Assembly (NCBI RefSeq): GCF_943734655.1
Contig: NC_071355.1
Span: 18,860,268-18,924,267, forward strand
Length of the DNA: 64,000 bases
Direction: 5' to 3'
DNA from: Sabethes cyaneus
Lineage: Eukaryota > Arthropoda > Insecta > Diptera > Culicidae
The position numbers and the translations under genes are program-made. How positions within the stretch are numbered: the first letter of the stretch is position 1; each line of letters starts with the position of its first letter. Below the pieces are notes generated by a model that saw nothing but the letters and a program-made list of their open reading frames with translations, was not told the origin of the DNA and searched no databases. Of this stretch, positions 1-11,899 are shown piece by piece.

Positions 1-477
1 GTCGTATTTTTGTCGTTTTTCGCTGTCTTTGTCAACTTTTCATCGTAGTTTCCCCATCTTCTGATCAATGTTTCCTTCTTAATCGCATTTTCGTTGTCTT
101 TTTTTTCGTATTTTATATTTCTTTTCGCCGCCTTCTTGATGAGTTTTCTGAACAGTTCAACAGTTTTCGATTGTCATGTAAAAAGACTGCCACTAATGCA
201 AATTGAACTAGAGTTTAGTAACTGAAGGTAATTTTTAACCATTTTCGTGAAGTTTATGAAAATCCGTAGATATGGGCACTTGACCCGCAGGTCCGTAGAA
301 AATTCCTAAATCCGAAGAACTACAAATAAATACGTAGATCTGGCATCGCTGTTGGCCATGTGGACCCAAACCTTTAATCGGAAGAATTGACTAATATTTT
401 TAATAAAATGTATGGATTGTAGATTGTAGAAAATATTCCGCATACGCGCAGCTCACGATGACCATTCAAGATTCAAG

Positions 478-1975
478 ACAGCCCACTATGGGCCAGAAAT
501 TAAAATTTCGGGACAAAAATATTTGTGGTTAAACGGCTTGTCTCAGCTCAATATGGTCTTCGGCAGCTTTTTGAATAAAAAATTGATGCATATTTTGAAG
601 GGGTCGTCCAATATTTAAGCGTTACCTTAAAAACAATTTAAGTAATAACTTTTTGAGTAAACTTTTTTTCACCTTTTTGGTTTCAAAATATTAAAGATAA
701 ACCAATTTTAACTTCACCCCTTTTACCTACTTCAACCTTTTACCCATTTTCAGCAATAGACCTTTGTTTATAAACGACCCCGCAAATCACATTTCTACTT
801 GTAACATGTTTATTTCAACAGACAACTCAATATGATGTTCTAGACAATATTTTGCACATAAAAGAGGAATATTTTTGCTGAAGACTGTTTTGCTTTATAT
901 GCATTAATTAATAAGATAAAACTGATTTTAGGTTAAAAACCGTCTGATGAATAATCCGAATATCTTAACCATCTGCAAGAATCTGCAGTTTGCATACCAA
1001 TTTGTAGGGAATTATTAAAGCTTTCTGCCCAAATATGTATTTCAGAGAATACCTGAGAATACCATAACTGGGAATACCTGGGAATAGTGCATTTTTTTCA
1101 TACATTTTATAACTTAATGAATATGCGTCCTAGTGTCAAACAGTCTTGTCAGAAAATATATATTTCAACATACTGAATAACTTTGTAGAACATTTGAAAG
1201 CAATAAAATAATCGTGTGCAAAGTTATTGAGAGTAATTGATCTTTAAGTGCTATTTATTAACACATCATTATATTTCGCAACCGATAAGAGATAGATAGT
1301 TACCTTATTCAGCAAAGTTGCTTATTTTAGTATGTTCTGCAACTTTTAGAGAAAAACACTTCTTTTTAAATTATTTAAGAAAACAAAAGTTTGTATCACC
1401 CTAATAGGTGAATTCATGGTCACCCTAATAGTGCAGGAAGATGCGCTATATTTTATTATTTTACTTCTCCGAAGACACCACCCTTGAAAAGATACACATT
1501 TTTCATCAGACGGTTTTTAACCTAAAAACAGTTACATCTTATTAATTAATGCAGAAAAAGCAAAACAGTCTTCAGCAAAAATATTTCTATTTTATGTGCA
1601 AAATGTTGTCTAGAACATCACATTGAGTTGTCTGTTGAAATAAACATGTTACAAGAAGAAATGTGATTTGAGGGGTCGTTTATAAACAAAGGTCTGTTGC
1701 TGAAAGTGGGTAAAGGGTAGAAGTTGGATATCTTCAGAAAAAATACTTGAAATTGGTTTAGCTACAATATTTTGAAACCAAAAAGGTGAAAAAAATTTGC
1801 TCAAAAAGTTATTACTTAAATTGTTGTTAAAGAAACACCTAAATATTGGACGACTCCTTCAAAAGATGCATGTTTTTTTCATTCAAAAAGTTGAGCTTGA
1901 CATTGAGCTGAGACATGCCGTTTAACCGCAAATATATTTGTCCCGAAATTGATTTCTGGCCCATAGTGCAGCCCT
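478..1975. mobile_element. 1.5 kb fold-back (long inverted repeat) element
   Basis: The arms at about 478-950 and 1501-1975 are imperfect reverse complements along their whole length. Both ends carry CACTATGGGCCAGAAAT just inside the tip. The central 550 bp is AT-rich and has no coding frame. The core resembles the minus strand of 51770-52095, so it belongs to a dispersed family. This looks like a non-autonomous DNA transposon or fold-back element. The exact termini and target duplication are not resolved. Confidence 0.7.
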
Positions 1976-2372
1976 GAACCAAAGTAAATGCAAAGTTAAT
2001 TGCCTTTTCCCGGCTGGAAGGCAACCTCTGATGAAGGTTATTTATTTAGTTTCATTCCACTAATGTAGCTATTAGTCAAATTTTGTGTCGTTTCTCCCAT
2101 ATTTCTGGTTAGAACGGTAAAAACGAATTTGTTCTAAAGCAAACAAATGTACTATCTCGCTATGTTTATAAAGCAATATGTAATTTTTGTTGTAGATAAT
2201 AATAAAATAATTTGCGCTCATTTCTATCTATCTTTCTTTCAGAAAGTTGTAGTCCTACGTCAAAACAACTATGTTTTATTACATTCTTCAACAATTTTCT
2301 TGCTCTATTTTGTCGCCATCGTCTAAAGATTATCGTCGACTATCGACTGTCGTTACAATAAAAAATATTCCA

Positions 2373-2597
2373 CAGTACCGTGAGCGTGCCTAATTCTGCG
2401 AATGGTTCCTAATTCTGCGCACCCCACATTTCAGTTAAACTTTCCAAATTCTTGCAAATTGTTAACTTAATCATCCATCACGTTTGGCATAATATATGAG
2501 CATGTTATTAATTCAAGAATTGTTTCGAGTTTTAATAAAGATATGCGTTGCGCAGAATTAGGAACAATACGCTGAATTAGGCGCACTTAAGCTACTA
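2373..2597. mobile_element. Small TIR element (pogo/Tc1-like MITE)
   Basis: Terminal inverted repeats of about 45 bp sit at 2373-2428 and 2540-2597. Each contains GCCTAATTC followed by GTTCCTAATTCTGCGCA. The left tip begins CAGTA, as in pogo-type ends. About 220 bp long with no coding capacity. Confidence 0.6.
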
Positions 2598-4795
2598 ATA
2601 AAATAAGCATACTACAGAATATTCTCAAATATTAATTGATTTATGAATTATCAGAGAAATTACTCGTGCTTCTATTTCCATTCTAGACAACTGCATTGAA
2701 TTGAACGACCATATCAAGCAGCATCTTTTCGTCTGAGAAATCTTATTCAGTCTTCACCAAACCCCAGCACCATCAGCAACGACCACAGATGGCACCGCAC
2801 GATGTTCGATCAAAGAGGTCGCACATCCTGCGGGGTGTAAGATTCCCACACTCATTTGCATGGCTGGCTATGCTAAAATCATTACACCACTTTCAGCAGC
2901 TTTTACAGCATAAAATTGAATCGTTAATGGAATAGTTGCATATTTAATACAAAATTTCAATAACCGAGCACATCTGTCGCTATTTACCCATACTGCGTGT
3001 TTCCTAGACGCAGACACAACCGAGCGAGCAAGCAAGGAAGCAAGCACTCGGTACGGTTGCGGCGTTTGTGTGTAATAGCAAATGGAACTTATCTCTCCAC
3101 TCTGGAAACTGTAATTTCGTGAATATATTAACTAGCGGTTGGCACATGTACAAACTCATTCAGACATTTTCCCGGCACGTGTGCTGCGGTACACGAGACC
3201 AATCTGAAATGTTTATCTATGTCAGTTCAAATTTAACTGAAACAGGAAAAACCGGTGGTTTTTTTTTTGACAATCGTGTCTGTTCCAGTTTTTTCCCCGC
3301 TGCTCTGCCACAACCAAAGCAAATGAAATTATTCGATCAAAAACCCACAGGAAATCTGTGCGTTTATAAAAACCGTATGAAATGAGATCAAAATGAAAAA
3401 AAACATGATAGGTTGTGATTTTGCATCACAATCAACCAGCAGACCTACTACTAACTGGAAAATCGATCACCAACAAAGTGACTTGTCTGCTGCGGCCTAC
3501 GGCCTGGTGGTCCTGCATCGGTTATCTCCGGTTTCGGAATATGTCTTTCCCCAATCTAAAGGCTCTTGCTTTAGTCATCACAGTATCAGCATGTGTTACG
3601 CCTTACGCGTTGCACCACAATCTTGGAACGAACGGGGCGAAAATCCGATTGGCTGAACTTAACCTCAAACTCAGTCCCTTGCAGCTTGCTCCGGGAGAAA
3701 AAAAAAAGATTGCTTTCTTTATACTCCGAAAATGGTCACCGTTGCCAAAAACCTCCCCCCTGTGGCTTATTATTTGGTTTCTCACACAGGCCAGATAGTT
3801 GCAGGGTGGTTCCAAACTTAAAATTTTGCTCTCAATTTTTCTTATAACTGGACTCTATATTAAGTATAAAGAATATTCGTGAATAGGACGGAAATTTCAA
3901 ATCACTCGGTTTATAAAATCCAGTGTTCGTTCCCCAGGAATCACACTAGCAGCTGTTCGTTGGAGAAACTGCTTCTAACCACATCAGATATTTGCAGGCT
4001 TGTTGTAATCTGCTTAAGCCTGCACTAAGGCAAACATTTGCCTATGCTTAAAATGGTATATTTTCAATATTCGATACGATGACGTTCGAGACCAACGCTG
4101 CGCTGGCTGGCTGGCTGGATGGAAGTGTTTGCTGCCGTGCCCTGCTCTGTGCTCTGCGCTCGGTTCGGCTCGGCACGGCTGGGTGAAGCGATTGGTGATA
4201 GAAGACGGTAGGTCCACAAGGGAAGTACCTAAATGATAAAAGGGTTTTGCAAGTTTGGTGTTCCACTATTGACAGCTTTCTGCTCGTCGAACGTTTATCG
4301 ATCACGTAAAGTCGATAACGGTGTCGAATACGTGTGGAAAACCCGGAGGAGGGTGGGAGAGGTACGTGTAATCCAAACAACATCGTTTCAGTTTTTTGAT
4401 CGTCGTGCAGACGACATGCTGTACATTGAAGGTTTTGATTGGATTGAACTACCGAATTTTATGGATCGTGTCAGCTTTTAAAGGCTATCTGTTTGGATGC
4501 AAATCGAAAATTTCTCGAACGTGATGCATTTTTAGCATATTTCAATCAAGCTCTAAAGTGGGTCGAACGGGATGGATTTTGTTGTTAGTTGAAACTAGAC
4601 TAACGTACCTACGCTGTGCAGTGATAATTGTGAAGAACGTGTTGCTAGAGCCACAAATGCTGATTACACTGTTTTCTGCTTTTAGCTTAGAACTTTAAAA
4701 TGTGTTCCTTCAAAACCTACGAACTAGACACCATTTTTCAAAATTACAAGACAGCTTTCCAGAAAACTCCAATTTTCTCGAACATTATATTTATA
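2598..4795. other. Low-repeat stretch without a convincing gene
   Basis: The sequence is less AT-rich than its neighbours, with a short GGCT run near 4100. Open frames are at most about 127 codons, overlap on both strands and show no recognisable motif. It may be unique intergenic or intronic DNA. I see no promoter or RNA gene I can defend. Confidence 0.4.
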
Positions 4796-4799
4796 TTCA

Positions 4800-5335
4800 A
4801 AAATTTATAATTCTTGAAGCAATCTTCGTTCAACAAATACATCAACATCCGAATCATAGAAGCGCAAAGCGCGAGCTCCATTGCTATTTCTTCGTCTTGA
4901 AAATAAGACGATAGATGTTTTGCTTGGATTTACCGAAAGTGCAGCTTCTCGGCACCACGTTTCCACGAGGCGTAGTTCCTGCTGCATTAAGTCAAATAAT
5001 GTGCTTTTGCACTTTCCAACTACTGGGATGAGATAGTCATCCGCAAAACCATATGACGGATAGCCTAGACCATTGAGTTTTCTCCGCCACAAGGTTCCAT
5101 AAAAGAGGCGGAGAACGCCATATTGTCGACATCCACAAATACTTTGTTTCCAAATGCTTGCTTGCCGTAAGGACAAAAAAAGCAATCGGTTACTAAGCAT
5201 TTGTTCTATCCACTTTATGATTATTGAAGGCACATTATGATAACGAGCAGCCTCCAAAATGGAAGCGAAAGATACGTTATCAAACGCGCCTTCAATATCC
5301 AAAAAAGTTCCTAAGCAAGATTCCTTTTGTGGATT
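4800..5335 (-). pseudogene. LOA-clade LINE reverse-transcriptase fragment
   Basis: Read on the minus strand, the fragment starts with FLDIEGAFDNVSF (RT motif A) near 5310. It continues through a damaged GCRQ-GVL motif and reaches GFADD (the YXDD-box equivalent) near 5045, then LSVNPSKT. The segment between motifs is scrambled by frameshifts, so it is dead. It is the same kind of RT as the longer relic at 11.9-15.0 kb. It ends against a minisatellite fragment at about 5340. Confidence 0.75.
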
Positions 5336-5344
5336 GAGCAGCAG

Positions 5345-5610
5345 TTATACCGAGCTGTTCAGTGGCCAGTGGCCAAGTCGACCACTGAGTCGAGCAGTCC
5401 AATCGAACAGTCCAGTCGACCAGTCCAGTTGAACCGTCTAGTCGACCGGTTGAGCAATCGAGCAGTCTAGCAGTCGACCAATGAGGTGATTGAGAATAGA
5501 ACCCATTGCTACGAAAGCATGATGTCCTGTCAGGGGCCTGTTCTAGTTACCGATAAAACATGAATGAAGGAAATGAACGTAACGAAAACTGAACGAGCAG
5601 GATAGAAAAA
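5345..5610 (-). repeat. Short inverted copy of the 13-bp minisatellite family plus flank
   Basis: 5345-5480 contains degenerate GTCGAGCAGTC-type units, the reverse complement of the array at 31132-32007. The following 130 bp, including the word CGATAAAACATGAATGAAGG, matches the reverse complement of 31010-31110. This is a truncated inverted copy of the repeat at 29.5-32.0 kb. Confidence 0.7.
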
Positions 5611-5653
5611 ACCCGATTTAATCCACCTAGTGGTGAAAGGAACCTTTGTTATA
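5611..5653 (-). repeat. Conserved end motif of a dispersed repeat (one of five)
   Basis: On the minus strand it reads ATAACAAAGGTTCCTTTCACC, then a conserved TAGGTGGATTAAATCGGG. Near-copies lie at about 16087-16130, 44096-44132 and 53199-53242 on the plus strand, and a divergent one at 25503-25545. The motif appears to mark one boundary of an AT-rich mosquito repeat of several hundred bases. The family name is not known to me. Confidence 0.6.
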
Positions 5654-6389
5654 CGGTCTTACTTGCTATTTGAGATAGAAATCGACACGTTTTCGGAACA
5701 TAATTCATCTATTGGTTAACGTTGCGTAATGCGTTGGTTTACATAAAATTTTTGAAAATTGAATACGTTTACAAAATTTGAACAAAATAGAAACACTTTT
5801 AAATTTTGATAGATCCTTTTTTCATGAAATTGCTGAGTAAGGATAAGTAAGTTGTTATTAATCTGAGAAGTGAAAATAAAAGTAAGTTGTAAGAGGAAAT
5901 CTTATTCTTTAACATATACATTGCCTAGTAAAGGGCTAGTGTATAGGTTTTTGAACTATAAATAATTTCCTGTAATGCCATTCTATTTGATTCACATCAA
6001 TAGAGTTTTCTTAAATAATTTTCGTCAATTTTTATTAACCTTCGGTTACTCACGCTGTTGTATTTTGTACAACACGTGTAGGTTTTCCAACGTCATATTG
6101 CTATAAGATTACAAATCGTTGTTTAACTAACGTATATTGTTCAATAAACTTATTCTGAGCAAAATATCATAATTATTCAATGCATTAATAATTTAAATTG
6201 TTGGGAAAATAGATCAGCATAAACCGACATCACAGAATCGAAGCAGAATCAGCATGCGAGGTGTACCACAATTGACCCCAACTGGAATTTTCTCTCGTTT
6301 CTTCATACGGAAAAATGGTGTCTGTATGCAGCAAAACTAGCCAATGTAAAATGTTTAAAATGTATCCGTCTGCTGGTAGTCGAATAATT
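5654..6389. other. AT-rich repeat-like DNA, no gene
   Basis: AT-rich with no frame of interest. The first part reads like the body of the repeat whose end motif is at 5611-5653. Confidence 0.35.
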
Positions 6390-6905
6390 CGTAGTCAAAA
6401 TTAAGGTATTTTTTATAATCAAAGTTCTACAGTTCCTAAACAAGCAAACATAAAGGTATACTATATTCAGCAAAGCAGTTTATTTTTATCATTTGTACAA
6501 CTTTGTAATACATGAAAAAGTCATACAACAATTACAAAAAGAGCAAAAATATAAAAACTGATTTTACATATTCATATACAATAAATAAGATTTTTCTATC
6601 TTCACTGCAGAGATAGAAGGTTACAGTCTTTAGTAAAATTTCTTGTAATAATATGCTCTATAACTTTGCAGAACACATCAATGTGTTATATTGACAGTGA
6701 AGAAAAATAAATTTATTTATTTCACTTTTAGGGGGATTAATCAAAATTTAGATTCCACCAAACGATAGAGCTTTTAATTTCAAGAAACTCTTCTAAAGGT
6801 TGGATAAACCTAAAACCAAGTTTTCCCAGTCAAAACTCTAGTACGCACGTTTTCTTTGGTTTGAGGCTATTGTGCGCGCGAGTAACTGTGTTACAAAAGT
6901 TGGCG
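6390..6905 (+). repeat. Partial third copy of the 9.2-9.7 kb repeat segment
   Basis: Parallel to 9255-9700. Shared words include GTTCCTAAACAAGCAAA, TTGTACAACTTTGTAA, AAAAGTCATACAA, AGGGGGATTAATCAAAATTT and AAACCTAAAACCAAGTTTTC. It is diverged by many substitutions and is non-coding. Confidence 0.7.
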
Positions 6906-6929
6906 CGAGTGTTCGAGGGTTAATATCTT

Positions 6930-7522
6930 TTGACCGGTACCACCAATTCTTATGAAATTTTGCATATATATTCGTAGTGTCAAAACCTCTCGTTTGATAT
7001 TAAAATAATTGAAATTAGGTAAATTATCTTGGTTAAAATCATTATAAATTATTGTTAATTTTGGTGTGGTGTATTCAAATACTCATAACTTTCAAATTAA
7101 ACATCCAATCAAAAAACCATTCAATAGTGTTCTATCCGGCTATATTACCTGCCAAATGAAACTAGTAGCGGGTAAATCGGTTTAGCCATCTCCGAGAAAC
7201 AGGCGATAATTATTACCTTGTCAAAACAGATTTTTTAAGCATAACTTTTAAACTACTTGTTTGTTTTCGATTAAAAAATCCTAAATAATTTAGCTTTAAT
7301 AAGGGCTTTCATTTGATGCTAAGATCGTTGTAATCGGTCGTGTAGTTCTGGAGAAACCCGTGTCACGTATTTTTCACATTTTTGTCTATAACTTTTAAAC
7401 GAAACGTCGTGTCACGAAACAACTCAATAGTGATCTACTAGACAATAATACCTTTCAAACAAAAGTAATAGCGAACGATTCGGTTCAGCCATCTCTGAGA
7501 AACAGGCGATAGAAAAAATCAT

Positions 7523-7554
<32 letters not shown>

Positions 7555-7665
7555 GACATTGCTCAAATCGTCGAACCCTATCGATTGGTATATGTGACTT
7601 GGCCCTCCGGGCCTCGGATCTATTTCGTGTTTTTCGACCAATTTTTAAACCTTTGTTATAGTATA
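6930..7665 (+). repeat. Dispersed repeat with internal (CA)n and terminal palindrome
   Basis: It has the phrase CAGCCATCTCTGAGAAACAG, a short (CA)n tract near 7530-7553, and then GGCCCTCCGGGCC. It ends in a 25-bp near-palindrome, ACCTTTGTTATA followed by GTATAACAAAGGT, at about 7648-7672. Relatives are at 27540-28310 (same strand) and 50640-51700 (opposite strand). The (CA)n tract sits at the same place in each copy. Confidence 0.65.
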
Positions 7666-10080
7666 ACAAAGGTAAAAAGGGAAAATGTGAGAGAACAAAG
7701 GATAAAAACAGGCATGAAAAAAGGAAAAAAGTGACAGAATGATAGGAAACATGGAACATAAAGAAAAAAGTGGAAAGGAGAAAAACAGGCAAGAAAAACA
7801 GAGAAACCGAGTTGACTGGGCAGAAAAAGATGGAGAAAGGAAGAAAAAACATGAAGAAAACGAGAAAGAAAATAAGGAAAAACTGAACAAAAATATGAAA
7901 AACGGGACAAAATGGAGACAATCAAACAAAAAGGAGAAATTACTGGAGCAGGAAAATGGAGAAACGAGAACAGAGAGAGGAATAACTGGACGGAAAAAAT
8001 GTAGGGAAAAACCAAAAAAAGGGGTAAAACGAAAAACGAACACAGAACGTGACAAAAAAGAGAAAAAACGGAACAGACAAATACGAATAAAAATGGATTG
8101 GAATCCTAGTTAGAAACCGAAAGAAAGAGGAAAACTGGGACCAAAAACAAAAGAAAACAGTCGAAATGGGACAGAAAAAGTGCAACCTTCAAAAGTGTGA
8201 TGAAAAGTGTGCTACTGATAATATCGCTAGTAATCTTATATCGATAATACCATCAAACTTTATCGTCACGAAAGAATATCGAAAATTGGAGGGTTTAAAG
8301 GGAAATCTTCTTCTTGGCTTGTTATTATTTTAACATTTTTGTTCTATTCTTTACGTATTTTTGCTTATACTGTCATATTATCGTTATTAATTATTAACGA
8401 TAAGAAAACTTTATCAATAATCGTTATAGATTTTGATCGGCATTTCCCATCATTACAACTCTCCCATCTGAGCTGACATTTGATTTAGTAGTGGCGCCAG
8501 TACCAGTTGGTGGAAAAGCAAATGGTATTTAATTTTTCATTTATTTCATATATGCTGCATATTTGTTCAAGTTATGAATTATGCGTGGAATTATGTATTT
8601 AGAAACTATTTTAATATTATTCGTAGCGTCGATAACAACTGTACGTAAGCATTAGAATTCAAATAGGAATCAACCAAGATTCATGGGTTTTCCCACGAAA
8701 TTTTGGTAACTTTTCTCACCTACAAAATGTGTGACTGAACAAGTGTGTTCAAAATCCAACTTTCAATGCAAAGAGCAATAAATGGTTAATAACGACAGAA
8801 AAAAACGCCAGTTCTTGGCCTGAAAACGAGGAAAAAGACGAAAAACGGAACAGCAGGAAATATGACTAAGGAAAAGGCCGAAAAATGGGCTAGAAAAAGA
8901 AGGGGAAAGGAACATAGAAAGAGAAAACATCGGGAAGAAAAACGAAAAAGAAGAATACCGAGAGAGAAAAAGAAAACCGATAGAGCAAACGAGGAAAACG
9001 GAATAAAGTACAAGTTGTATCATATTTTTGAAAAAAAAAACAAAAGTTTTGGAACACGCAACTTAATATACCTCAATATACAATTAATCCTAATTTTGTC
9101 AGCTCCCGATTTTGTCTACTCCCGATTTTATCAGCCTATAAATTTTGTTTAACTTTTGTGCTTTTAGACATGCTTTATAAAACTTTTCAGCCTGCTTGAA
9201 ACAATCCCGATTCTCTGGGGAGACTTTTTGAATAAAATGATGCCAACTTGTGAGTAATTCGGGGTCAAAATAGGGTATTTTTATAGTAAATGTTCTATAG
9301 TTCTTAAACAAGCAAAGATAGAGGTGTACTTTATTAAGCAATGTTGTGTATTTTTACTATTTGTACAACTTTGTAAAACAAGAAAAAGTCATACAATTGG
9401 AAAAACAGCTGAAATAGAAAACCTGATTATAACGATTTTTCATTTATGAGAAATAGGATCCCTATCTTTGCTGAAGAAATAGAAGGTTACTGTCTTTAGC
9501 AAAATGTCTTATAATAATATGCTGTAAAACTTTGCAGAATATATCAATGTGTTATATTGAAACTGAAGAAGAATAAATTGTTTATTGCATTTTTAGGGGG
9601 ATTAATCAAAATTTGAATTCAGCTGGACGATAGAAATTTTAATTTTAAGAAACTCTTCCAAAGGTTCCATAAACCTAAAACCAAGTTTTCCCGCTCAAAG
9701 CTAATGCGCACCAAAAAAGGTTTCGGGCCAGTGTGTTGTGCCCGGTTCATTGAGCCTTCGGTTGACCAATTGGGGGTTAAAATTTTATTTTTAGTAGAAG
9801 TCTTCGACAAAAACTTTAAAAACAATAGCCTAACAAGTATTTGGAGTCTTTTGATGATATTTCAAAAGGAACAGAATGAAACTGGAACTCGAAAATCTCG
9901 ACAGGGGTACAGATGTACCCGGTTGATCAATTGAGGGTGCTTACTAAATACACTCAAGTCGCTTTTCTCGCGGAGAATACGTTCCGCGTAAATCAAAAAC
10001 ACGTAAAAACAGCGTAAATTCCGAAATTCGCGCAACTAAAACCCCGTAAATTCCGAAATTAGCGTAAAAATTGCACACGA
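7666..10080 (+). repeat. Long purine-rich repeat, copy 1
   Basis: 7670-8170 and 8800-9060 are almost pure purine (GAAAAACGGAAC-like words). An AT-rich segment follows, then a block of CGTAAATTCCGAAAT words at 9960-10080. It matches the reverse complement of 29470-31060 almost end to end. The other copy lacks about 385 bp (9482-9868) and lacks the insertion at 8179-8793. Long open frames here come from composition: the two copies differ mostly at positions that would change amino acids. Confidence 0.75.
8179..8793. mobile_element. 615-bp insertion flanked by a 9-bp duplication
   Basis: The word GACAGAAAA occurs at 8170-8178 and again at 8794-8802. The inverted copy at 30480-30530 has a single, uninterrupted GACAGAAAA, so it shows the empty site. 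The insert is AT-rich and has no clear terminal inverted repeats or coding frame. Its class is unknown. Confidence 0.55.
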
Positions 10081-10518
10081 TTTTTTTTATTGCTTTCAAA
10101 TATGCTACAAATTTATCAGTACCGTTCTGATTTAAACTTAGAACAGTCTCAAACTTCGAACATTTCAGAATAAAATGCTCGTTAGTATCGCTAATACGAT
10201 AAAATATTATGCTTATTGTACACCACCGTGTTCGTCAGAATGTCCACTATCCGGAGAATGACATTGAACTGTAGGACTCCTTGTAAGAAATCAGCAGGCG
10301 CTGGAAAAAAGTGAGAACTCAGATTTTAACTTCGTTCGCATACTCTTAGCGTTTCGTGCAAAAGGAGCTGTTTTTTCGTTTGCATTATTTTACCAATTTT
10401 AGAACATTTACCTTCCTACTTAGCGATTATTAGGTAAGTGCAAGATATATATGTACTAAAGCATAGTTAAAATACAATATTTCATGCATTATTTCAAAGA
10501 TATTAAATAAAGAAAAAG
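10081..10518. other. AT-rich spacer, no gene seen
   Basis: No frame, repeat boundary or RNA motif I can support. Confidence 0.3.
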
Positions 10519-10566
10519 TGTTCAAAGTTTGAATCACGTTTTGAGGTGTGATTCAAACTTTGAACA
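10519..10566. repeat. Perfect 19-bp inverted repeat (hairpin)
   Basis: The arms TGTTCAAAGTTTGAATCAC (10519-10537) and their exact complement (10548-10566) are separated by 10 bases. Related words occur at 15004, 15052 and 15244 (TGTTCGAAGTTTGAATCA). The hairpin therefore belongs to the repeat environment and is not a stand-alone RNA. Confidence 0.7.
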
Positions 10567-10694
10567 TCCACGAATAATATCTGGTTTTTCCGGATTTTCC
10601 TTCGGGAAAATGAATTATCTGCATTGTAAAGCTATACAAAGTTAACTTGCTTTAGATGTGGTACATAGAGTTTGAAAATATAAGCAGTTGACTA

Positions 10695-11838
10695 CAGAAC
10701 TGCCCATAAATGCATATGACTTTTCACCATTTTTGAGATAAACCTGGGAATCATCTTTAAATTACCTATTCTTTCAATATTTCAAACAAAAAAGCTATAT
10801 TTGTTCCCAAAATGTTGAAAAAAATATTAAACTATGTCAGTCCCATATTACAAATAAACGCATAACAGTCACAGTAGTGAAAATATATGAATAAACATTT
10901 GATTTTGGAAATTCCTGAACCGATTTGACTACAACAACTACCAAACGAAAGATTTTATGGCCTACAAGAACACTATTGAAGAAAATTTGGAGCGGATTCA
11001 CGGTTTCGAAGCTATAGCCGGAACAAGTTCCGGAATATATGGAGCTTGAACCACCCTAAATCACAATAATTCCATTATACGACACCTCTAAGTACTCGAA
11101 TTTGCAAAACTAGACCACTGGTAGTTGTATAAAGTGTTCAAGACGTCACTGACCATATCTAACCACATATCCGGAAATGTTCCGGATACCACTACAGGGA
11201 TCAGTTTCTGAATAGAACTAAAATTCAACATGTGACATCTCTAAGTACGCGAAAGTGCAAAACTAGTTCAGAATAGTTCATTTGTCGTCACATAATGTGT
11301 TCAGGATCACATTGGTCACACTCGGGCACGTTCTGGGAGTGTTCCGGACACACAGGAAAGCGACCAGTTTCTGAGTTGAACAAAACCCCTCATGCGACCC
11401 CACGATAACAAATTACAAATAAAAGCAGAAAATGCTAGGAACTGGAAGTTTATCTTCAGAGATCCTTACTTCCGTAAAATTTCAGCAAACCGTAAACAAC
11501 AACGACACGTGGTCTTAAAAATACTCGTGAGTCACCCGCAACGCAAGGATCAAGGCATGTGTGACTGTTATGCGTTTATTCTTGCTTATTCAAGCACAAA
11601 TAAACGCATATCAGTAACTTCGGTAGTTTTTCTAAATTTTGGAACAAATTGTAGGTCACTTGTGAACAAATTGCTTGTAAAAGCATTCTATAATGTACAT
11701 TCAAGTGATATTATGATGATTTGGGCGCTTTGTTTTCAAAATTTACGCAATATTAAAGAAAAAATGTAGCGGTTTCAAAAGCGTTTTTCGCCGCTGCACG
11801 TTTTTGCATATGTGACTGTCTTCCATTTATGGGCAGAG
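10695..11838. mobile_element. 1.1 kb TIR element (CTGCCCATAAATG ends)
   Basis: It begins CTGCCCATAAATGCATA and ends with the reverse complement of CTGCCCATAAATGGAAGACAG. The interior matches 15312-16000 in direct orientation, including GAACAAGTTCCGGAATATATG and CCGGAAATGTTCCGGA-like palindromes. The 125-codon frame near 11392 has no recognisable domain and lies inside the element. Probably a non-autonomous DNA transposon. Confidence 0.6.
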
Positions 11839-11899
11839 AAGTACAGATTGAAACTAATTATTGTGTGAAAAATTGAAATCATACTGTTAGGTGGATTTA

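Noticed and set aside
7424..9152. Lysine/glutamate-rich and phenylalanine/serine-rich frames, partly conserved with 30080-31082
   Set aside because: They follow from the purine skew. Differences between the two copies are mostly amino-acid changing, so coding constraint is not supported.
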